A stretch of DNA of 7,834 nt from positions 1 to 7,834 of the forward strand of contig DAOWAC010000042.1 in NCBI GenBank assembly GCA_030634785.1, in the 5' to 3' direction. Made by a program: the position numbers and the translations under genes. The notes under the pieces were generated by a model, which searched no databases, had not been told where the DNA came from, and worked only from the letters and a program-made list of their open reading frames with translations. This document shows positions 5,082 through 7,834 of this stretch, in pieces. Within the stretch, counting starts at the first letter, position 1, and each line of letters opens with the position of its first letter. This stretch comes from Chloroflexota bacterium (GTDB lineage: Archaea; Iainarchaeota; Iainarchaeia; Iainarchaeales; GCA-2688035).

Positions 5082-5720
5082 CTAGTCAAATTCTCCGACA
5101 ACCATTGAAAGACAGTGCTGTTTAAAATCAGTCGGCTGTATTGGAAGTGTGTCACAGATTGCAGTATCTTCCAGTTCAACTGCAATTGTTGCATGACACA
5201 TATAACGCTGTACTTCATCATCTGTAAAAAACTCATCACATATTGCGGTCTTTTCAGCCCTAATCTGTGACTCTAATGGTTCATAGCACTCGTAAAATTT
5301 TTGTATTTTAAAATCATCAAGTTCATTTTCACTTTCAATATCTAAAAGCAATTCATTACATACAACCATCTTTGCAATCGTTTCCTCTGTTTGAAAGGCA
5401 ACTGCAATACCCCGAATACAATTAATTCTCATTGGTCTGTCTTCTATATTTTCACATTTTGAAGCATCAAGTTCGTCTCCTGCTTCGTAAAGCCAGCAAA
5501 GGTCACGAGCATATAGTGTATCCTGAGTTCCACAGTCATCCAAAATACTTCCTTCTTCAACAGAAACAAGTTCGTCCTCTGTAAAGCCAAATTCATCAAT
5601 ATCAGGAACATATTCTTCTTCAATCGGAACCGATTCCTGAAACTGATAAGCTACAAAAACAATTGCAGCAATTACAATAAATACAAGAACTGCAATAATA
5701 ATTATTTTTTGAGATTCCAT
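5082..5720 (-). CDS. Membrane-anchored acidic protein with five spaced cysteine pairs
   Basis: I do not recognise a named family. The 212-residue product begins MESQK, then one hydrophobic helix (residues 6-26), so it is probably an N-terminally anchored surface protein with its body outside the cell. The rest is strongly acidic. It has exactly ten cysteines, forming five pairs in order: 63-75, 89-101, 121-145, 161-175 and 189-203, with 11, 11, 23, 13 and 13 residues between. Several pairs share a pattern of CxxI/L...DxxxxxC followed by a hydrophobic helix, for example CENIEDRPMRINC and CDTLPIQPTDFKQHC. This suggests helical-hairpin repeats each closed by a disulfide; disulfide formation is inferred. 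The ATG follows GGTGA with no spacer, and a TATA-like box lies 28 bp upstream, so a leaderless start is likely. It converges on pth2. Confidence 0.8.
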   Translation of the reverse strand: MESQKIIIIAVLVFIVIAAIVFVAYQFQESVPIEEEYVPDIDEFGFTEDELVSVEEGSILDDCGTQDTLYARDLCWLYEAGDELDASKCENIEDRPMRINCIRGIAVAFQTEETIAKMVVCNELLLDIESENELDDFKIQKFYECYEPLESQIRAEKTAICDEFFTDDEVQRYMCHATIAVELEDTAICDTLPIQPTDFKQHCLSMVVGEFD

Positions 5721-5740
5721 TCACCAATATTAAGTCTTAA

Positions 5741-5754
5741 GCAATATTTAAGCT
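5741..5754 (-). promoter_or_regulatory. TATA-like box for the cysteine-pair gene
   Basis: On the minus strand this reads AGCTTAAATATTGC, centred about 28 bp from the ATG at 5720, the spacing for transcription that begins at the start codon. Confidence 0.5.
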
Positions 5755-5794
5755 TTATTAAAAGATAAAGCAAGCTTTCCAATGAGCTGAGATA

Positions 5795-5803
5795 CTTTTA
5801 TTA
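5795..5803 (+). promoter_or_regulatory. TATA-like box for the gene at 5836
   Basis: CTTTTATTA is centred about 37 bp before the ATG, which predicts a leader of roughly 10 bases. No strong ribosome site is seen. Divergent transcription starts for the genes at 5720 and 5836 share this 115-bp interval. Confidence 0.4.
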
Positions 5804-5835
5804 AGCCAGAAAGAGATAATAATTGCGATAAACTT

Positions 5836-6504
5836 ATGGCTGAAAAAAGCACTCCAAGTCAGGCAAGCATTGTTTCAATCATAAGAGAAATGGTTAAAAG
5901 TGGCGAAAGTGAAGAAAACATTCTTGCCTCTTTGAAAGAACTTGGAATAAAAGAAAAAGATGCAAAAAAACTCTTACTTTTAGGAGAAGCAGACACTTTT
6001 GCCCTGCTTCAAAACGAAATAAACAAAATGGTAAAAGAATATTTTGAAAAAGAAAAACCAGCATTTGAAAAGCACATAAGAGAAGAAATCAAAAGCGAAG
6101 AAAGAGCAATGACTGACAGGGTTGAAAAAAGAGCATTGGGCGCATTTAAAGAAGACCAAAAATTTATCGAAAATCAGGCAACAATGTTTCAGGCAAGAGT
6201 TAATCAAAGCGTAAAAAATGTACTGCAATTAAACCAGCAAACAAGACAACAAATTGCCGACTTAGGAGGGCGTGTTTCAAACAACGAAAGAGAAACATGG
6301 TCTTTGAAAGACAGAATTTACGGAAGCAGAATGGTAAGCATTGTAAGCATGATTTTGGTAGCTCTCGAAATAGGACTTGTTGCAGCAACAGCTTATCTTA
6401 TACTAACAGGATTTGGAAATATTCCTTATGGAACACTTGTAACAACAGGAGCAATCGGAGCAATTCTTGCAACAATGATTTTTTTAATAAGGCTAAAAAT
6501 ATAA
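5836..6504 (+). CDS. Coiled-coil protein with two C-terminal membrane helices
   Basis: An unnamed 222-residue protein with a clear layout. Residues 10-50 form a compact helical unit (SIVSIIREMVKSGESEENI, then LGIKEKDAKKLLLLGEAD), resembling small three-helix modules such as UBA-like folds. Residues 55-160 are charged, helical and rich in Glu, Lys and Gln, probably a coiled coil. Two membrane helices follow, about 166-190 and 198-218, joined by a short GFGNIPYG turn and ending RLKI. The bulk of the protein would sit on one side of the membrane, probably the cytoplasm, since both termini must face the same side and there is no signal peptide. A membrane-tethered scaffold or sensor role is a guess. 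No catalytic motif is visible. Confidence 0.8.
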   Translation: MAEKSTPSQASIVSIIREMVKSGESEENILASLKELGIKEKDAKKLLLLGEADTFALLQNEINKMVKEYFEKEKPAFEKHIREEIKSEERAMTDRVEKRALGAFKEDQKFIENQATMFQARVNQSVKNVLQLNQQTRQQIADLGGRVSNNERETWSLKDRIYGSRMVSIVSMILVALEIGLVAATAYLILTGFGNIPYGTLVTTGAIGAILATMIFLIRLKI

Positions 6505-6509
6505 AATAC

Positions 6510-6528
6510 TGATTTTAAAAAAAAATCA
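6510..6528. terminator. A/T hairpin between convergent genes
   Basis: TGATTTT (6510-6516) and AAAATCA (6522-6528) form 7-bp arms around five A. Read on the minus strand the region holds an unbroken run of nine T. It lies between the ends of the membrane-protein gene (6504) and the 46-codon gene (6537) and could end transcription from either side. Confidence 0.45.
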
Positions 6529-6536
6529 ATAAAAAA

Positions 6537-6677
6537 TTAGAATGTTTTCTCATTTGCTTTCTTAAATTCCTTCAAAGCATTCAAAGCATCCTTTAACAAA
6601 ACCTTATTTCTAATCCCCTTTGTTTCAGTAAGCCTAAGCTTAAGCTCAGACACAATATCCTCAATAAGAAGCCTCAT
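6537..6677 (-). CDS. 46-residue helical protein downstream of hjc
   Basis: This short frame begins with ATG at 6675-6677, 24 bp after the hjc stop, and ends with TAA at 6537-6539. The product starts MRLLIEDIVSELKLRLTE, continues TKGIRNKVLLKDALNALKEF and ends KKANEKTF. It is two amphipathic helices with regularly spaced leucines and balanced Lys and Glu, which is protein-like rather than random. AAGGA lies 9 bases before the ATG; a TTG three codons upstream is an alternative start. It has no family I recognise. Co-transcription with hjc is likely, and a protein partner role (dimerising or binding Hjc) is only a possibility. It could still be a chance frame because it is short. Confidence 0.55.
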   Translation of the reverse strand: MRLLIEDIVSELKLRLTETKGIRNKVLLKDALNALKEFKKANEKTF

Positions 6678-6701
6678 AAATAACAATTCCTTGAAAAAGC
6701 T

Positions 6702-7097
6702 TTAAAAGCTGCCTTCTGCAACAAATTCAAACAACAAACCTTTTTCCATTGCATTCTTCAAACTAATAGTAAAAAATTTTCCAGTATTCTTCATCTGCTC
6801 TGACTTTAAAAAAAACCAGCCTTTTCGAGGAACCTTCCAAGCAACCCAAGCTTCGCCTCCGGCTTTCTCAGCCCACTCAGTCAATTCGCCAATTTGTCCA
6901 ACAGTAATTGCAAGATTTTTTGACTTTCTCGCCTTACACTCCACAGCAACAATTCGCCCGTTCCTAATTGCAATAATATCAGGAGCAGGCAAAGGACTTG
7001 TTCCGCTACCAGCTATACGCACAACAGAAAAACCTTTATTGAAAAACAAGTGCATTAGCTCCCTTTCAGCATTTGCACCCTTGCGATGGTAAACCAT
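6702..7097 (-). CDS. hjc: Holliday junction resolvase Hjc
   Basis: Hjc cuts four-way DNA junctions at the end of homologous recombination. The 131-residue product has the archaeal family's nuclease core in order: RKGANAERELMHLF (5-18) with catalytic Glu11, the strand FSVVRIAGSGTS (23-34), APDIIA with Asp40, AVECKARK with Glu53 and Lys55, and Gln68 in GQIGELTEWAEKAGG. These are the metal ligands and lysine of the PD-(D/E)xK-type fold. The C-terminal half gives strands AWVAWKVPRKGWFFL. Length is typical for Hjc. There is no ribosome site before ATG 7097, but a TATA-like box lies about 28 bp upstream, so a leaderless message is likely. It is divergent from the lysine-rich gene, 49 bp away, and followed by the 46-codon gene. 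Confidence 0.95.
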   Translation of the reverse strand: MVYHRKGANAERELMHLFFNKGFSVVRIAGSGTSPLPAPDIIAIRNGRIVAVECKARKSKNLAITVGQIGELTEWAEKAGGEAWVAWKVPRKGWFFLKSEQMKNTGKFFTISLKNAMEKGLLFEFVAEGSF

Positions 7098-7119
7098 AAC
7101 AAGTAAAAAGGAAGAAGGA

Positions 7120-7131
7120 CATAAAAATAAA
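7120..7131 (-). promoter_or_regulatory. TATA-like box of hjc in a 49-bp divergent interval
   Basis: TATTTATTTTTA on the minus strand is centred about 28 bp from the hjc ATG. The promoter for the opposite gene must overlap this interval; its own GGAG ribosome site (7134-7137) lies immediately beside the hjc box, so the two promoters probably interfere. Confidence 0.5.
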
Positions 7132-7146
7132 TAGGAGAACTAAAAA

Positions 7147-7590
7147 ATGCCCAGTCCAAAATATGAACGCATTCCGATTCAATCAAAGAAAAGCGCAAGA
7201 AAGTTAAAACACAAGCACCTGAAAAAAAAGATGCTTAAAATAGAGAAAAAAAGAGTGGAAGAAAGCCTTGCAAAGATAGGAAAAAGGGCAATTGACGAAA
7301 ACAAAATTAATTCTGCAATGCAGGAACTTAAGAAACGAAACCCTGATTTTGCACAGGCAAAAAGGGTTGAGCAAATGCTTAAAACAGAAATTGGCGACCT
7401 TCAGGCAACTGTGCGCAAGCTTGACAGAATAATAAGGATTGAAAGAGAATTAGGCGGCTTAGATGGTGTTGTAGCAGGCTTGCCATACCAACGCAAAAAA
7501 AACTATCTTGAAGGCACAATAAAGGTTGACCAAAAACTCTTGAAAAACATCGAGCATACTAGGACAAGAAAAGAAAGATTCCAGACATAA
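7147..7590 (+). CDS. Lysine-rich coiled-coil protein, unrecognised
   Basis: A 147-residue, strongly basic protein with no family I recognise. The first 40 residues are Lys-rich (SKKSARKLKHKHLKKKMLK), suitable for binding nucleic acid or a phosphate-rich surface. Residues 25-102 are predicted helical with heptad-like hydrophobic spacing, suggesting a coiled coil. A glycine-rich break GGLDGVVAGLPY (103-114) precedes a final basic helix. There is no signal peptide or membrane segment. GGAG at 7134-7137 lies nine bases before the ATG and supports the start. It is transcribed away from hjc from a shared 49-bp interval. A role with DNA or RNA is suggested by charge only. Confidence 0.75.
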   Translation: MPSPKYERIPIQSKKSARKLKHKHLKKKMLKIEKKRVEESLAKIGKRAIDENKINSAMQELKKRNPDFAQAKRVEQMLKTEIGDLQATVRKLDRIIRIERELGGLDGVVAGLPYQRKKNYLEGTIKVDQKLLKNIEHTRTRKERFQT

Positions 7591-7602
7591 AAAAACCCTG
7601 CC

Positions 7603-7616
7603 TTTTTAATTCTTTA
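7603..7616 (+). terminator. T-rich terminator candidate
   Basis: TTTTTAATTCTTTA begins 12 bases after the stop of the lysine-rich gene. The tract of pyrimidines with a T5 run matches archaeal terminators. The remaining sequence to 7758 is very A/T rich and shows no gene. Confidence 0.4.
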
Positions 7617-7727
7617 CTATACATAATTATTTTGTAGAATTGGGTCTTTTTAGGAAAACGTTCTTTAAAGGCTTTTTTAAAAAATTAAGAAATTAAGAAT
7701 TTATCAAAATTGAAAAAAACAATCATT

Positions 7728-7736
7728 CATTAAAAA
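7728..7736 (+). promoter_or_regulatory. TATA-like box for the right-edge gene
   Basis: CATTAAAAA is centred about 27 bp before the ATG at 7759. No ribosome site precedes that ATG, so the message is probably leaderless. Confidence 0.4.
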
Positions 7737-7758
7737 GCATTTTATTGTTAATTGCTTT

Positions 7759-7834
7759 ATGGTTGAAAGAGTTTTGAAAATTAAGGAAACCAAAGAAGGC
7801 ATTTTGTTGCCTGTACTGGTTGTCCCACAAGGCA
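7759..7834 (+). CDS. N-terminal fragment, probable DUF167/YggU-type protein
   Basis: Twenty-five complete codons are visible before the edge. They read MVERVLKIKETKEG then ILLPVLVVPQG. The pattern of a short helix, a charged turn with Glu-Gly, and a strand ending in V.P.(G/A) matches the start of DUF167 (YggU) proteins, small single-domain proteins of unknown function found in archaea, bacteria and eukaryotes. The match rests on few residues, and the diagnostic glycine-rich centre lies outside the window. The ATG has a TATA-like box at leaderless spacing and no upstream Shine-Dalgarno sequence. Confidence 0.5.
   Translation, partial: MVERVLKIKETKEGILLPVLVVPQG

Noticed and set aside
5980..6388. 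Minus-strand frames of 82 and 62 codons.
   Set aside because: They are antisense to the coiled-coil gene and rich in Phe and Cys, as expected from reading Lys/Glu-rich codons backwards.
7591..7758. Small gene or C/D box RNA in the A/T-rich gap.
   Set aside because: Frames are closed by many stops and no RTGATGA/CTGA box pair is seen; short ATTAAGAA repeats fit low-complexity sequence.

Overview
The window looks like chromosomal DNA from a low-GC archaeon, most likely of the DPANN kind (Diapherotrites/Woesearchaeota-like). This placement is an inference. It rests on archaeal-type proteins (NurA, the N-terminus of HerA, an Hjc Holliday-junction resolvase, a Pth2 peptidyl-tRNA hydrolase). It also rests on A/T-rich TATA-like boxes about 25-28 bp upstream of several start codons, which implies leaderless or near-leaderless transcripts. 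Internal start sites carry GGTGA/GTGAT/GAGGTG-type Shine-Dalgarno sequences. Genes are short and tightly packed, and many have no recognisable family.

Layout. Positions 1-1481 (minus strand) hold a DNA-end-processing operon in the order nurA, a 62-residue zinc ribbon, and herA, which runs off the left edge. Positions 1482-1845 form a 364-bp stretch without a convincing gene; it holds the nurA promoter, a perfect 12-bp hairpin, a 10-bp tandem duplication, other short repeats and perhaps a decayed reading frame. Positions 1846-2722 (plus) hold two unrecognised genes, the second very basic. Positions 2766-4651 (plus) hold an iron-sulfur assembly operon: an ArsR-type regulator with a CxxC tail, an IscS cysteine desulfurase and an IscU scaffold. 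A 20-bp palindrome sits over the expected transcription start and start codon of the regulator. Three copies of a 12-bp motif at exact 19-bp spacing separate iscU from pth2 (4713-5054).

Positions 5082-5720 (minus) encode a membrane-anchored acidic protein with five spaced cysteine pairs. Positions 5836-6504 (plus) encode a coiled-coil protein with two C-terminal membrane helices. Positions 6537-7097 (minus) hold hjc followed by an unlisted 46-codon gene. Divergent from hjc is a lysine-rich coiled-coil protein (7147-7590). The right edge has the first 25 codons of a probable DUF167/YggU-type protein.

How the genes work together. NurA and HerA form the known nuclease/translocase pair that resects DNA ends, and Hjc resolves the recombination intermediates made afterwards, so two separate operons here serve recombination. 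IscS supplies sulfur to IscU, and the upstream ArsR protein probably controls the operon and itself. The best candidates for undescribed biology are this regulator/operator unit, the zinc ribbon between nurA and herA, the paired-cysteine surface protein, and the 19-bp repeats.
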